A program made the translations under genes and the position numbers. Shown piece by piece: positions 16,209-25,225 of a DNA stretch of 43,585 nt (position 1 is its first letter; each line of letters starts with the position of its first letter). The DNA is taken from assembly GCA_030679915.1 (NCBI GenBank), contig JAUXRY010000026.1, positions 1 through 43,585 of the forward strand, given 5' to 3'. The notes beneath the pieces are model-generated. The model was given only the letters and a program-made list of their open reading frames with translations, ran no database searches and was not told the origin of the DNA. Source of the DNA: Thiobacillus sp. Lineage in GTDB: Bacteria; Pseudomonadota; Gammaproteobacteria; Burkholderiales; Thiobacillaceae.

Positions 16209-16787
16209 ATGCTTAAAGCCGCAAGTCAATCTGTCAAGAAAAACCAAACTGAAGCCGTCGCCGACCCCAGTGATTTCTTGTCCAGCGTCAAAACGTTACG
16301 AGCGCGCGCGCGTAAACATATTGAAGAAGGGGCAATGACGGGTGACTACAAGTTGAATGCAAAAGCGGCGGTGAATGTTTTGAATGACGCGTTGGCAACC
16401 GAACTGGTTTGTACCTTGCGTTATCGTCAACATTCATTTGTGGCCAAGGGAATTAACTCAGAACCCATTGCACAGGAGTTTCTGGTTCATTCCAACGAGG
16501 AGCTGGCGCACGCCGACTTGATTGCGAAGCGTATTGTGCAACTGGGCGGTGAGCCTGAGTTCAATCCGGGAAAAATTCTGCAAAAGTCGCATGCAGAATA
16601 CGTGACCTGCGACACGTTGGAAGCCATGATCCGAGAAAATCTGGTGGCGGAGCGAATTGCAGTAGAAAGCTACCGTGAAATGATTCAGTATTTTGCCGAG
16701 CATGATCCGACCACGCGAGCGATGCTGGAAGGTATTCTCGCAATGGAGGAAACACATGCAGACGAATTGGCTGATCTGTTGAGCTGA
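16209..16787 (+). CDS. Bacterioferritin-like diiron protein
   Basis: The 192-residue protein is a four-helix ferritin-like protein with a complete diiron ligand set: Glu65, E98-x2-H101, Glu148 and E180-x2-H183. An N-terminal extension of about 45 residues precedes the helical bundle. This is the bacterioferritin/ferritin-like family; iron storage or peroxide protection is likely. ATG 16209 is preceded by CAGGAG at six bases; the ATG at 16194 lies before that site and is unlikely. It closes the stress cluster. Confidence 0.85.
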   Translation: MLKAASQSVKKNQTEAVADPSDFLSSVKTLRARARKHIEEGAMTGDYKLNAKAAVNVLNDALATELVCTLRYRQHSFVAKGINSEPIAQEFLVHSNEELAHADLIAKRIVQLGGEPEFNPGKILQKSHAEYVTCDTLEAMIRENLVAERIAVESYREMIQYFAEHDPTTRAMLEGILAMEETHADELADLLS

Positions 16788-16881
16788 CAAATAGTTGAAC
16801 TGAATTAGAAATACCGCGACCCGGATTAAAGCTGCATGGGTCCTGGTTCTGGACAATTAAAACTGTCAGCCAGGGGACGGG

Positions 16882-18120
16882 TTATTTAGGTAGCAGCACC
16901 CACATGCGGCCGCGCTGTTTCATGCGGCCGGCCAGCTCTCCCGCGGCATTACCAAAACCCCAGAAGAAATCGGCCCGTACCCCGCCGCGGATGGCGCCAC
17001 CGGTGTCCTGTGCCATCACCAGCTTATTGAGTGGCAGCGGCGAGTTGGGTTGCGTGGTTGCGAGGAACACGGGTGCGCCCAGCGGCAGGAAACGCGGGTC
17101 GACTGCAATCGAGCGTTCACCCGTGAGCGGTACGCCGAGCGCGCCCAACGGGCCTGGCAAGCCATTGGGCAACTCACGGAAAAAAACATAGCTCGGATTG
17201 CTGGCGAGAAGCCCAGGCAACTTGTCTGGATTTTTAACGCCCCAGTTCTTGATGCCCTGCATCGACGCCTGTTCCAGTTTGAGTTCGCCGCGCTCGACCA
17301 GCAATTTGCCAATCGACAGATAAGGATGGCCATTTTGGTCCGCATAGCCGACCCGCATGTGAACGCCATCAGGCAGTTCGATTCGGCCCGATCCCTGAAT
17401 TTGCAGGAAGAACAAATCCACCGGGTCGTTGGCCCAGGCAATGGGTTTGCCGTTGAAGCTGCCATTGGCCGCTTCGATTTCCTTGCGCGTGGGGTAGGGC
17501 ACGATCTTGTTGCCCACCAGTTTGCCGCGCAGGCGCAGGTTTTTGAGTTCGGGATAGATGTTCGCCAGATCCACCGTGATGAGATCGTCCGGTGCCGCAA
17601 GCAACGGGAAGCGTGCACTTGCGGTGCGTACGCGATCACCTTTCAATAACGGCTCGTAATACCCGGTAACCATGCCTTCGACACTGCCGTCTTCCTGCGT
17701 GGATTGATAGGGTTGAAAACGCTGTTCGAAAAAGGCGCGGACGGTCGCATCGTCGGGTGCCGTCATGGGCACTGCTTCGGAACAGACACCTTGCCAGGCT
17801 GCACGTTTGATCAGCGTTGAGCAACTTTGCAGGAAAGCCCCCCAGGCTTCGCTGACCGCATCTGCTTTCCAGGATGGCACCGCGCTCCATTCAACCGGCT
17901 TGAGCGTGGGATAGGCAACGGCCAGCGAGGGAATCGGTGCGGGTGGTGGGGTGGGGCGTGGCGCCGGAACAGGCTGGGTCACGGGCGGTAGCACCGGTAC
18001 GGGCAGAGGCGAAGGCGGCACCGGGAGGGGCTGTGGTGCGGACGGCACCGTAGGCGGTTGCGTCGCGCAGGCCGAAAGCAACAGAACGAATAACCACGGG
18101 CTTGCGCGTAACAGCTTCAC
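16882..18120 (-). CDS. mltA: Membrane-bound lytic murein transglycosylase A
   Basis: The 412-residue lipoprotein has lipobox LLSAC (Cys18), a long Pro-rich linker (about 20-68), the MltA domain (about 140-300, with VTGYYEPLLKGD and LQIQGSGRIELPDG) and the C-terminal 3D domain AQDTGGAIRG-x-VRADFFWGFG containing the catalytic Asp. It cleaves peptidoglycan glycan strands to 1,6-anhydromuramyl products at the outer membrane. The Pro-rich linker is longer than in E. coli and may let the enzyme reach the cell wall. It is divergent from the 30-codon membrane peptide gene at 18181. Confidence 0.95.
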   Translation of the reverse strand: MKLLRASPWLFVLLLSACATQPPTVPSAPQPLPVPPSPLPVPVLPPVTQPVPAPRPTPPPAPIPSLAVAYPTLKPVEWSAVPSWKADAVSEAWGAFLQSCSTLIKRAAWQGVCSEAVPMTAPDDATVRAFFEQRFQPYQSTQEDGSVEGMVTGYYEPLLKGDRVRTASARFPLLAAPDDLITVDLANIYPELKNLRLRGKLVGNKIVPYPTRKEIEAANGSFNGKPIAWANDPVDLFFLQIQGSGRIELPDGVHMRVGYADQNGHPYLSIGKLLVERGELKLEQASMQGIKNWGVKNPDKLPGLLASNPSYVFFRELPNGLPGPLGALGVPLTGERSIAVDPRFLPLGAPVFLATTQPNSPLPLNKLVMAQDTGGAIRGGVRADFFWGFGNAAGELAGRMKQRGRMWVLLPK

Positions 18121-18180
18121 AGGGGACTATGGCTCAGATCAAAAACAGGCGTCGAGTATAACAATGGAGAGCACACGTTA

Positions 18181-18273
18181 ATGGATAGCCAGGGACTGGA
18201 GTGGTTGTTGCTGGAAGCAGGGATTGCGTTGGGGCTGTTCATATTCATCGTGTGGTGGACGATGAAGAAGTAG
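18181..18273 (+). CDS. 30-residue single-pass membrane peptide
   Basis: The ATG at 18181 is preceded by GGAG (18164-18167) and the frame ends at TAG 18271. The product starts MDSQGLEWLLLEAGIA and has one hydrophobic helix (about 9-26) ending WWTMKK, with positive charge at the C-terminus. It lies alone between mltA (divergent) and apaG (convergent). It may be a conserved small membrane protein; I know no function for it. Confidence 0.6.
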   Translation: MDSQGLEWLLLEAGIALGLFIFIVWWTMKK

Positions 18274-18297
18274 GGAAGTTCAGGTGCAGTGCCGCGT

Positions 18298-18681
18298 TCA
18301 GTGCAGCACGCGGGGCATCGAAAGCGTGAACTTGGGGATTTCGGCGTCGAATTTGATGCCGTCTTCCGCCACCATCTGGTAGGTGCCTTGCATGGTGCCG
18401 ACTGGCGTCGCCATTGCGGTACCGCTGGTGTATTCGAAGCTTTCGCCCGGCTGTAACAGCGGTTGTTCACCCACTACGCCCAGCCCTTTGACTTCCTGGG
18501 TGACGTTTTCCGCATCGGTAATGATCCAGTGGCGCGAGATGAGCTGCGCAGCCACCGTGCCGGTATTGGCTATGGAAATCGTATAGGCAAACACATAACG
18601 GTCGGCCGCAGGATCGCTCTGCTCGGCCAGATAGGTCGTGTTGACGTTGATGCTGATGTGATACTTGGTGCCTTCTGCCAC
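18298..18681 (-). CDS. apaG: ApaG protein
   Basis: The roughly 127-residue protein is of the ApaG (DUF525) family: KYHISINVNTTYLAEQS, then YVFAYTISIANTG, RHWIITD and a C-terminal GTMQGTYQM segment, with the immunoglobulin-like beta fold of the family. ApaG binds pyrophosphate-type ligands and is linked to Ap4A metabolism and protein interactions; its exact role is unclear. The open frame extends to 19068 inside rpe, but family homology starts at GTG 18679-18681, which fits the usual length of about 125 residues. Confidence 0.88.
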   Translation of the reverse strand: MAEGTKYHISINVNTTYLAEQSDPAADRYVFAYTISIANTGTVAAQLISRHWIITDAENVTQEVKGLGVVGEQPLLQPGESFEYTSGTAMATPVGTMQGTYQMVAEDGIKFDAEIPKFTLSMPRVLH

Positions 18682-18777
18682 GGGAATGCTCAACGATATT
18701 GGAATGCGTTGAGTGTAACGCAATGACGTGCGGGCTGCTAAAATGGCCGGGTTTTCCCAATATCTTCGGAGCCTCAC

Positions 18778-19461
18778 ATGACGTATCGCATCGCACCGTC
18801 CATCCTGTCCGCCAACTTTGCCAAGCTGGGCGAAGAAGTTGACATGGTCCTCGCCGCCGGCGCCGACATCGTTCACTTCGACGTAATGGACAACCATTAC
18901 GTGCCTAACCTCACCATCGGTCCACTGGTGTGCGAAGCCCTGCGCAAGCATGGCGTCACCGCGCCGATCGACGTGCACCTGATGGTGAAGCCGGTTGACC
19001 GCATCATTCCCGACTTTGCCAAGGCAGGCGCTACCTACATCACTTTTCACCCGGAAGCGTCCGAGCACATTGACCGCACCATCGGCCTGATCAAGGAAAA
19101 CGGCTGCAAGGCCGGCCTGGTGTTCAACCCGGCCACCCCGCTGGACGTGCTGGAATACACGCTGGACAAGATCGACATGGTGTTGCTGATGTCGGTAAAC
19201 CCCGGCTTCGGCGGCCAGAAGTTCATCCCCTACGTGCTCGACAAGGCGCGCGCCGTACGCAAGATGATCGACAACCGTGGCCTCAAGGTAAACATCGAAA
19301 TCGACGGTGGCGTGACCCCGGCCAACATCGCCGAAGCGGCGCGTGCAGGTGTGGATACATTTGTGGCAGGCTCGGCCATTTATGGCGCGGGCAAGGACAG
19401 CGATCCGCAGCGTTACAACAGCGTCATCGCTGCAATGCGCGCCGAATTGGCCAAGGTTTGA
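18778..19461 (+). CDS. rpe: Ribulose-phosphate 3-epimerase
   Basis: The 227-residue TIM-barrel enzyme interconverts ribulose 5-phosphate and xylulose 5-phosphate (pentose phosphate and Calvin cycles). Visible family motifs are [10 protein letters not shown], the metal-binding [30 protein letters not shown] and EIDGGV. The ATG follows the weak site CGGAGCCTCAC. It begins the cluster rpe-gph-trpEGDC found in many betaproteobacteria and is separated from gph by 82 bp. Confidence 0.97.
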   Translation: MTYRIAPSILSANFAKLGEEVDMVLAAGADIVHFDVMDNHYVPNLTIGPLVCEALRKHGVTAPIDVHLMVKPVDRIIPDFAKAGATYITFHPEASEHIDRTIGLIKENGCKAGLVFNPATPLDVLEYTLDKIDMVLLMSVNPGFGGQKFIPYVLDKARAVRKMIDNRGLKVNIEIDGGVTPANIAEAARAGVDTFVAGSAIYGAGKDSDPQRYNSVIAAMRAELAKV

Positions 19462-19543
19462 TCAATATGCGGCGTGGGGGTTGACCTCGCGCCGCATGTT
19501 GAACCGAAGCCGTTCACCGCTTAACCAACAACACTGAAAAACA

Positions 19544-20227
19544 ATGAATTTCCCGCTTCCCATTAAAGCCGTTGTCATTGATCTCGACGGCACCCTGATC
19601 CATACCGCGCCTGATCTGGCCCACGCTGCCGAGTTGATGATGGCCGATCTGGGCAAGCCTTGCCCGTCGCTGGAGACCATTTCCACTTATATTGGCAATG
19701 GCGTGTCGCGGCTGGTCAAGCGTGTGCTCACCGGCGAAATGGATGCCGAGCCCGATGCCGCGCTGTTCGAGCAAGCCATTGCCCTGTATCAGAAGCATTA
19801 TGGCGAACACGTGTCGCTGCATTCGCGTCCGTTCGACGGCGTGATCGAAGGTCTCGATGCCTTCAAGGCGATGGGCGTGCATGTGGCCTGTATCACCAAC
19901 AAGGCGGCAGCGTTCACGCATCCCCTGCTAAAAGACACCGGCTTGTTCGATTATTTCGAGCTGATCCTGTCCGGCGATTCGTTGCCCAAGCGCAAGCCCG
20001 ATCCGTTGCCCTTGTTGCACGCCTGTGAAGTCTTCAAGGTGAAACCTGCCGAACTGCTGTTGATTGGTGATTCGCTCAATGACACCCAGGCCGCGCGCGC
20101 GGCGGGTTCGCCCGTGTTCTGTGTGCCCTACGGCTACAACCGTGGGCGCCCGGTCAGCGAACTCGACCTGGATGCGGTGGTACCGAGCCTGCTCGAGGCG
20201 AGCAAGCTCGTCTGCAAGGCGAATTGA
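19544..20227 (+). CDS. gph: Phosphoglycolate phosphatase
   Basis: The 227-residue HAD-superfamily phosphatase has motif I DLDGTLIHTAPDL (Asp13, Asp15), motif II CITNKA, the motif III Lys in KRKPDP, and motif IV LIGDSLNDTQAA. Gph removes the phosphate from 2-phosphoglycolate formed by Rubisco oxygenation or DNA repair. Its place after rpe is typical for betaproteobacteria. A 12-codon frame with one Trp codon and an inverted repeat lie between it and trpE. Confidence 0.95.
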   Translation: MNFPLPIKAVVIDLDGTLIHTAPDLAHAAELMMADLGKPCPSLETISTYIGNGVSRLVKRVLTGEMDAEPDAALFEQAIALYQKHYGEHVSLHSRPFDGVIEGLDAFKAMGVHVACITNKAAAFTHPLLKDTGLFDYFELILSGDSLPKRKPDPLPLLHACEVFKVKPAELLLIGDSLNDTQAARAAGSPVFCVPYGYNRGRPVSELDLDAVVPSLLEASKLVCKAN

Positions 20228-20265
20228 TCATGGAGATGCCCGTGAAATCCAAGCGATGGTGTGAC

Positions 20266-20289
20266 TGAAACGCGTTTTCCCACGTTTCA
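20266..20289. promoter_or_regulatory. Inverted repeat before trpE
   Basis: TGAAACG-N10-CGTTTCA has perfect 7-bp arms. It starts at the stop codon of a possible 12-residue leader peptide (20230-20268, sequence MEMPVKSKRWCD, one Trp) and ends 30 bp before trpE. It could be an operator or part of an attenuator; evidence is weak. Confidence 0.35.
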
Positions 20290-20319
20290 TTTTCGCCTTT
20301 CACTTTTCACGGAGTCATC

Positions 20320-21795
20320 ATGACCGAACAAGATTTTTTTGATCTCGCCCGACAGGGCTTCAACCGGATCCCGCTGGTGCACGAATTGCCCGGCGATCTG
20401 GAAACGCCGCTGTCGGTGTATCTCAAACTCGCCAATGCGCCCTATACCTACCTGCTCGAATCGGTGGTGGGCGGCGAACGCTTCGGGCGCTATTCCTTTA
20501 TTGGCCTGCCGGCACGCACCGTATTAAGAGTGCGTGCGCATCTGCTGACGGTGGAAACCGATGGCAAGGTGGTTGAGGAATACAGCCTGCCCGATCCGCT
20601 GGCGTTCATCGCTGAATTTCAGGCGCGCTTCAAGGCCGCGCCGGTTGCCGGGCTGCCGCGTTTTACCGGTGGGCTGGCGGGCTATTTCGGTTACGACACC
20701 ATTCGCTATATCGAAAAGCGCTTGGCCGACAAGCGCAAGGATGACGTGCTGCATACGCCGGATATCCTGCTGATGCTGACCGAAGAACTGGCGGTGTTCG
20801 ACAACCTGGCCGGCAAGCTCTATCTCATCACCCACGCTGATCCGATGCAACAGGATGCCTACGCACAGGGGCATTTACGCTTGCAGGCGCTGGCCGAGCA
20901 GTTGCACGCGCCGGTGTCGCTTCCGGTCGAGCCGGTGGCCGATATGGCCGAGCCGACTTCAGAGTTTGGCGAAGCCGAGTTCAAGGCCGCCGTCCAAAAA
21001 GCCAAGGATTACATTGCCGCGGGCGACGTGATGCAAGTGGTGATTTCGCAGCGTATGGCGCGTCCGTTTACGGCCTCGCCGTTGTCGCTCTATCGCGCAT
21101 TGCGTAGCCTCAATCCGTCGCCCTACATGTTTTTCTACGACCTCGGCGGCTTCCATGTCGTCGGCTCGTCGCCTGAAATTCTGGTGCGGCTGGAGGGCGA
21201 TGCCGTCACCCTGCGTCCCATCGCCGGCACCCGCCCGCGCGGGCTCACGCGCGAGGACGACCAGCGCCTGGGCGAAGAGTTGATGGCCGATCCCAAGGAA
21301 TGCGCCGAGCATTTGCAACTGCTGGACCTCGGGCGTAACGATACCGGGCGCGTCGCCGTCACCGGTAGCGTCAAGGTCACCGAGCACATGCTGGTCGAGC
21401 GCTATTCACACGTCATGCATATTGTGTCGAACGTCGAAGGCAAGCTGAAACCGGGGTTGTCCGCACTCGACGTGTTGCGCGCCAGCTTTCCCGCCGGCAC
21501 GGTGTCGGGCGCCCCCAAGGTGCGGGCGATGGAAATCATCGATGAACTCGAACCGAGCAAGCGCGGCATTTATGCCGGCGCGGTGGGTTACCTGGGTTTC
21601 AACGGCGACATGGATCTGGCCATCGCCATCCGCACCGCCGTGGTCAAGAACGGCATGCTATACGCCCAGGCCGGCGCCGGCATCGTCGCCGATTCGGTGC
21701 CCGACAACGAATGGATTGAAACCCTGAACAAGGCCCGCGCCGTTATCCGTGCCGCTGAACTGGCCCAGGCCAGATTCGGCGGAGAGGTGGAATAA
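20320..21795 (+). CDS. trpE: Anthranilate synthase component I
   Basis: The 491-residue protein converts chorismate to anthranilate with ammonia from TrpG. The N-terminal part carries the tryptophan feedback site region ([18 protein letters not shown]). The C-terminal chorismate-binding domain has [46 protein letters not shown] and a final [10 protein letters not shown]. All expected motifs are present. TrpG starts two bases after its stop codon, forming a tight trpEGD(C) operon. Confidence 0.97.
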   Translation: MTEQDFFDLARQGFNRIPLVHELPGDLETPLSVYLKLANAPYTYLLESVVGGERFGRYSFIGLPARTVLRVRAHLLTVETDGKVVEEYSLPDPLAFIAEFQARFKAAPVAGLPRFTGGLAGYFGYDTIRYIEKRLADKRKDDVLHTPDILLMLTEELAVFDNLAGKLYLITHADPMQQDAYAQGHLRLQALAEQLHAPVSLPVEPVADMAEPTSEFGEAEFKAAVQKAKDYIAAGDVMQVVISQRMARPFTASPLSLYRALRSLNPSPYMFFYDLGGFHVVGSSPEILVRLEGDAVTLRPIAGTRPRGLTREDDQRLGEELMADPKECAEHLQLLDLGRNDTGRVAVTGSVKVTEHMLVERYSHVMHIVSNVEGKLKPGLSALDVLRASFPAGTVSGAPKVRAMEIIDELEPSKRGIYAGAVGYLGFNGDMDLAIAIRTAVVKNGMLYAQAGAGIVADSVPDNEWIETLNKARAVIRAAELAQARFGGEVE

Positions 21796-21797
21796 AC

Positions 21798-22367
21798 ATG
21801 TTGTTGATGATCGATAATTACGACAGCTTCACCTATAACCTGGTGCAGTATTTCGGCGAGCTTGGTGAGGACGTCAAGGTCATTCGCAACGACGAAATCG
21901 ATATTGCTGGCATTGCCGCGCTGAAGCCTGATCACATCGTCGTTTCGCCCGGCCCGTGCACGCCGAACGAAGCGGGTGTGTCGGTGCCGTTGATCAAGGC
22001 ATTCGCTGGCCAGATTCCGATTCTGGGCGTCTGCCTCGGCCACCAGAGCATCGGTCAGGCCTTTGGCGGCAAGATCATTCGCGCCAAGGAACTGATGCAC
22101 GGCAAGACCTCGATGATTCAGCATACTGACGCAGGCGTGTTCAAGGGCTTGCCGAATCCGTTCCGCGCCACGCGTTATCACTCGCTGGTGATCGAGCGCG
22201 AGTCGATGCCGGATTGCCTCGACATCACCGCGTGGACCGACGACGGCGAAATCATGGGCGTGCGCCACAAGACGATGATCGTTGAGGGCGTGCAATTCCA
22301 CCCCGAGTCCATCCTCACCGAGCACGGCCACGCCATGCTGGCCAACTTTCTGAAGGAGCGTGTGTGA
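21798..22367 (+). CDS. trpG: Anthranilate synthase component II (glutamine amidotransferase)
   Basis: The 189-residue class I amidotransferase has the oxyanion segment [11 protein letters not shown], nucleophile Cys79 in [16 protein letters not shown], and the His-Glu pair in [14 protein letters not shown]. It hydrolyses glutamine and supplies ammonia to TrpE. In many betaproteobacteria the same subunit also serves para-aminobenzoate synthesis; whether this one does cannot be told. Its TGA overlaps the trpD ATG by one base. Confidence 0.96.
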   Translation: MLLMIDNYDSFTYNLVQYFGELGEDVKVIRNDEIDIAGIAALKPDHIVVSPGPCTPNEAGVSVPLIKAFAGQIPILGVCLGHQSIGQAFGGKIIRAKELMHGKTSMIQHTDAGVFKGLPNPFRATRYHSLVIERESMPDCLDITAWTDDGEIMGVRHKTMIVEGVQFHPESILTEHGHAMLANFLKERV

Positions 22368-23383
22368 TGCAGTACAAGGACATCCTGACCCTGCTGCTCG
22401 ACCGCCAGAACCTGCCGCGAGATGCCATGCTGGTGGCGATGCGCGCGTTGATGGGCGGTGAGTACACGCCCTCACAGATCGCCGGATTCCTGGTCGCGTT
22501 GCGCATGAAAGGCGAGACCGTGACCGAAGTCGCAGCCGCCGCCGAGGTTATGCGCGAGTTGTCGACCAAGGTGCCGCTTTCCGGCGTGGAGCATCTGGTC
22601 GACACCTGCGGCACCGGCGGAGATGGCGCCCACACTTTCAATATTTCCACTGCTGCCGCGTTTGTTGCCGCAGCCTGTGGTGCGCGCGTGGCCAAGCATG
22701 GCGGGCGCTCGGTATCGTCCACCTCGGGTAGCGCCGACGTGCTCGAAGCGCTGGGCGTGAACGTCAATCTGGCCCCAGAAAAAGTCGCTGAAGCCGTGAA
22801 GACCCTTGGTGTCGGCTTCATGTTTGCGCCCAATCATCACAGCGCAATGAAGCACGCCGCGCCGGTGCGACGTGAACTCGGCGTGCGCACCCTGTTCAAC
22901 ATGCTGGGCCCGTTGACCAATCCCGCCAGTGCGCCTAACCAGGTGATGGGCGTGTTCAATCGCGAACTCACCGGCACGCTGGCTCGTGTGCTGCAATCGC
23001 TGGGCAGCCGCCATGTGCTGGTTGTGTATGCCGAGGAAGGCCTCGACGAAATCAGCCTGGCGTCGCCTTCCTTTGTGGCTGAGCTGAAAGACGGCCATGT
23101 CTCCGAATACGAACTCGAGCCGGGCCTGTTCGGCTTGCCGCAAGTGGCGGCAAGTGAGCTGGTGGTCAACGGCAAAGACGAAGCGGTTGAGATGCTGCTG
23201 GCTGCGCTGGAAAACCGCCATGCTGGCGCGGCGGCTATTGTGGCAATCAATGCGGGGGCAGCGATCTACGTTTCCGGACGCGCGGTCAGCCTGATGGATG
23301 GCGTGGCACAGGCGCAGGGTGCGATTGCCAGTGGCGCCGCCCGTGCAGCACTTGAATCCTATCGAGCATTCAGCCAGCCATGA
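22367..23383 (+). CDS. trpD: Anthranilate phosphoribosyltransferase
   Basis: The 338-residue protein transfers phosphoribosyl from PRPP to anthranilate. Visible motifs are DTCGTGGDGAHTFNIST (PRPP-binding glycine loop), KHGGRSVSSTSGSADVLEALG, APNHHSAMKHAAPVRRELGVRT and FNMLGPLTNPA. ATG 22367 overlaps the last base of the trpG stop (TGATG). A GTG one codon upstream is also in frame but unnecessary. Confidence 0.96.
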   Translation: MQYKDILTLLLDRQNLPRDAMLVAMRALMGGEYTPSQIAGFLVALRMKGETVTEVAAAAEVMRELSTKVPLSGVEHLVDTCGTGGDGAHTFNISTAAAFVAAACGARVAKHGGRSVSSTSGSADVLEALGVNVNLAPEKVAEAVKTLGVGFMFAPNHHSAMKHAAPVRRELGVRTLFNMLGPLTNPASAPNQVMGVFNRELTGTLARVLQSLGSRHVLVVYAEEGLDEISLASPSFVAELKDGHVSEYELEPGLFGLPQVAASELVVNGKDEAVEMLLAALENRHAGAAAIVAINAGAAIYVSGRAVSLMDGVAQAQGAIASGAARAALESYRAFSQP

Positions 23384-23396
23384 ATGATTGCCAGTC

Positions 23397-24188
23397 ATGA
23401 GTGACATCCTCGAAAAAATTCTCACCACCAAGCACGCCGAAATCACCGACGGGCTGGAAGCCATCCCGATGGGCGAGATGCGGGCACGTGCAGCAGCGGC
23501 CGAACCCGCACGCGATTTTATCGGCGCCATGCGCGACAAGCTCGAGGCGGGTTTGCCTGCAGTGATTGCCGAAATCAAGAAGGCCAGCCCCTCCAAAGGC
23601 GTGATCCGGCCAGACTTTAAGCCGGACGAAATCGCCGTCAGCTATGAAGCCGGCGGCGCCACGTGTTTGTCGGTGCTCACCGACCGCGACTATTTTCAGG
23701 GCAGCACGCATTTTCTGATGCAGGCGCGCGCTGCGTGCAGCCTGCCGGTGCTGCGCAAGGATTTCATCATCGACCCGTATCAGGTTTATGAAGCACGCGC
23801 GATGGGGGCGGACTGCATCCTGCTGATCGTTGCTGCGTTGAAACTGCCGCTGATGAAAGAGCTGGAAGCGCTAGCGCACGAGTTGGGGATGGCCGTGCTG
23901 GTTGAATCGCACAATGCCGAAGAGCTCGACGCTGCGCTGCAGTTGACCACGCCGCTGCAGGGTATTAACAACCGTAACCTGCGTTCCTTTGAGGTGAGCC
24001 TCGAAACCACGCTGGAACTGCTGCCAAAGATCGGCGCCGAGCGCATCGTGATCACCGAGTCCGGCATTGTGACGCCGGAAGATGTGGCGCGGATGCGCAG
24101 CCATCGGGTCAATAGTTTTCTGGTGGGGGAAGCGTTCATGCGGGCGGATGATCCGGGGGCGGAGTTGGCTAGGGTGTTTGCGGCCTGA
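23397..24188 (+). CDS. trpC: Indole-3-glycerol phosphate synthase
   Basis: The 263-residue TIM-barrel enzyme closes CdRP to indole-3-glycerol phosphate. Motifs include [17 protein letters not shown] (catalytic Lys), [44 protein letters not shown] and ITESGIV. ATG 23397 is preferred over the in-frame TTG at 23388. The gene follows trpD by 13 bp and ends the trp operon segment; trpF, trpB and trpA are not in the window. The structured repeat begins 14 bp after its stop. Confidence 0.96.
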   Translation: MSDILEKILTTKHAEITDGLEAIPMGEMRARAAAAEPARDFIGAMRDKLEAGLPAVIAEIKKASPSKGVIRPDFKPDEIAVSYEAGGATCLSVLTDRDYFQGSTHFLMQARAACSLPVLRKDFIIDPYQVYEARAMGADCILLIVAALKLPLMKELEALAHELGMAVLVESHNAEELDAALQLTTPLQGINNRNLRSFEVSLETTLELLPKIGAERIVITESGIVTPEDVARMRSHRVNSFLVGEAFMRADDPGAELARVFAA

Positions 24189-24201
24189 CTTGCCGTTCGT
24201 T

Positions 24202-24468
24202 GGCCGGGGGTAGCCCGGCGGCTAGTTACTTTCTTTGTCTCGCCAAAGAAAGTAACCAAAGAAAGGCGACCCCAACATCCCCGAATTCCCGAAAATCGAG
24301 CCTGCCGAGTGGGCGGCAAAGAACTCGCCCCGCTTTTTCTGAGTTGATTTAATTATGTGAGCGGGGCTCAGACACCTTTGCCGCTGATCCACCCGACAGG
24401 CTCGATTTTCGGCGGGGATGAGAGGGGAGGAAAGTCAAAACCAGGTTGGTGGTGACGGGTGGTCTGTG
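24202..24468 (+). repeat. Structured repeat, left copy (inverted with respect to 24903-25169)
   Basis: These roughly 267 bp align along their full length with the reverse complement of 24903-25169. The copy folds into a short hairpin (GTTACTTTCTTTG 24225-24237 with CAAAGAAAGTAAC 24244-24256). A larger concentric hairpin follows: a 16-bp outer stem (24289-24304 with 24397-24412), a 9-bp middle stem (24313-24321 with 24376-24384) and an 8-bp inner stem (24327-24334 with 24360-24367) with a 25-nt AT-rich loop. No protein frame accounts for this. It lies 14 bp downstream of trpC. Confidence 0.88.
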
Positions 24469-24529
24469 CACTTGTGTTGCGACGCCCTAGGGTCTGTATT
24501 TATTTCAGAAGAGATTTTTCTACAGCCTC

Positions 24530-24805
24530 TTAGGCGCTGGGCATCTTGACGAGTGCCCATACGCTTATGACCGTGCCCGCAAGGGTAAAGATGCCAAGGA
24601 TGATGTTCAGCCAAAGTGGCTGACCAGAGAGGCGCTTATTTAACATTGTAAAGCGATCAATGGAGCCTTGGATATCTTCCGTGCACCGGACGAATATGCC
24701 CATTCGTTGCTGCTCGAAGACTTTGCTGCCGACCTCAGCATCTGTGTACAAGGAAGCCAGCAGCTGCTCCTTGTCTTTGCCGTGAACATATTCGTCACCG
24801 TTCAT
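24530..24805 (-). CDS. Small tail-anchored-type membrane protein between the repeats
   Basis: The 91-residue protein has a charged N-terminal region (about 1-60, with KEQLLASLYTDAEVG) and one C-terminal hydrophobic segment (about 65-86, WLNIILGIFTLAGTVISVWALV), suggesting a single membrane anchor. ATAGGAGACTCCCCCG before the ATG is a credible ribosome-binding site. It is the only gene between the two inverted repeat copies and its base composition is more AT-rich than the flanking trp genes. I do not recognise a family. It may be cargo of a mobile unit or a bystander. Confidence 0.65.
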   Translation of the reverse strand: MNGDEYVHGKDKEQLLASLYTDAEVGSKVFEQQRMGIFVRCTEDIQGSIDRFTMLNKRLSGQPLWLNIILGIFTLAGTVISVWALVKMPSA

Positions 24806-24902
24806 CGGGGGAGTCTCCTATGAGGTAGCTTATAGATGTACGAGGCCTTTCACATAGGACGCGATCGTTATAGTTTCAGATGTATCAGGCTCAAATTGTA
24901 AT

Positions 24903-25169
24903 CACAAACCGCCCCGTCATCACCGTCCTGGTTTTGACTTTCTCCCCTTTCAGCCCCGCCGAAGCCTGAGCCTGCAGGGCGGATCAGCGGCAAAGGTGTT
25001 TGAGCCCCGCTCACATAATTAAATCAACTCAGCAAAAGCGGGGCGAGTTCTTTGCCGCCCGCTCGTCAGGCTGAGGCTTCGGGGTTTCGGGGATGTTGGG
25101 GTCGCCTTCTTTTGGTTACTTTTCTTGGCGAGAAAAGAAAAGTGGCTTGCCGCCGGGTAACCCCCGGCC
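24903..25169 (-). repeat. Structured repeat, right copy (inverted)
   Basis: This is the reverse-complement counterpart of 24202-24468. It preserves the concentric hairpin. The outer arms CCGAAGCCTGAGCCTG (24959-24974) and CAGGCTGAGGCTTCGG (25067-25082) pair with one mismatch, although they differ from the left copy at several positions on both arms. The inner stems and loop are nearly unchanged. It ends 57 bp downstream of the stop of the HerA-like gene, so each copy sits at the 3' side of a gene. Confidence 0.88.
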
Positions 25170-25225
25170 TGCGAACTTTAGCCGCGCGAAAAATTACCCA
25201 TTAATGCCGCTTCGCGCCAATCCCT

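Noticed and set aside
18682..19068. N-terminal extension of the apaG frame into rpe
   Set aside because: The extension is antisense to rpe and has no homology to ApaG; the family starts at GTG 18681.
24202..25169. Structured repeats as fragments of a protein-coding gene
   Set aside because: No frame stays open through either copy, and the changes between copies follow base pairing rather than codon positions.
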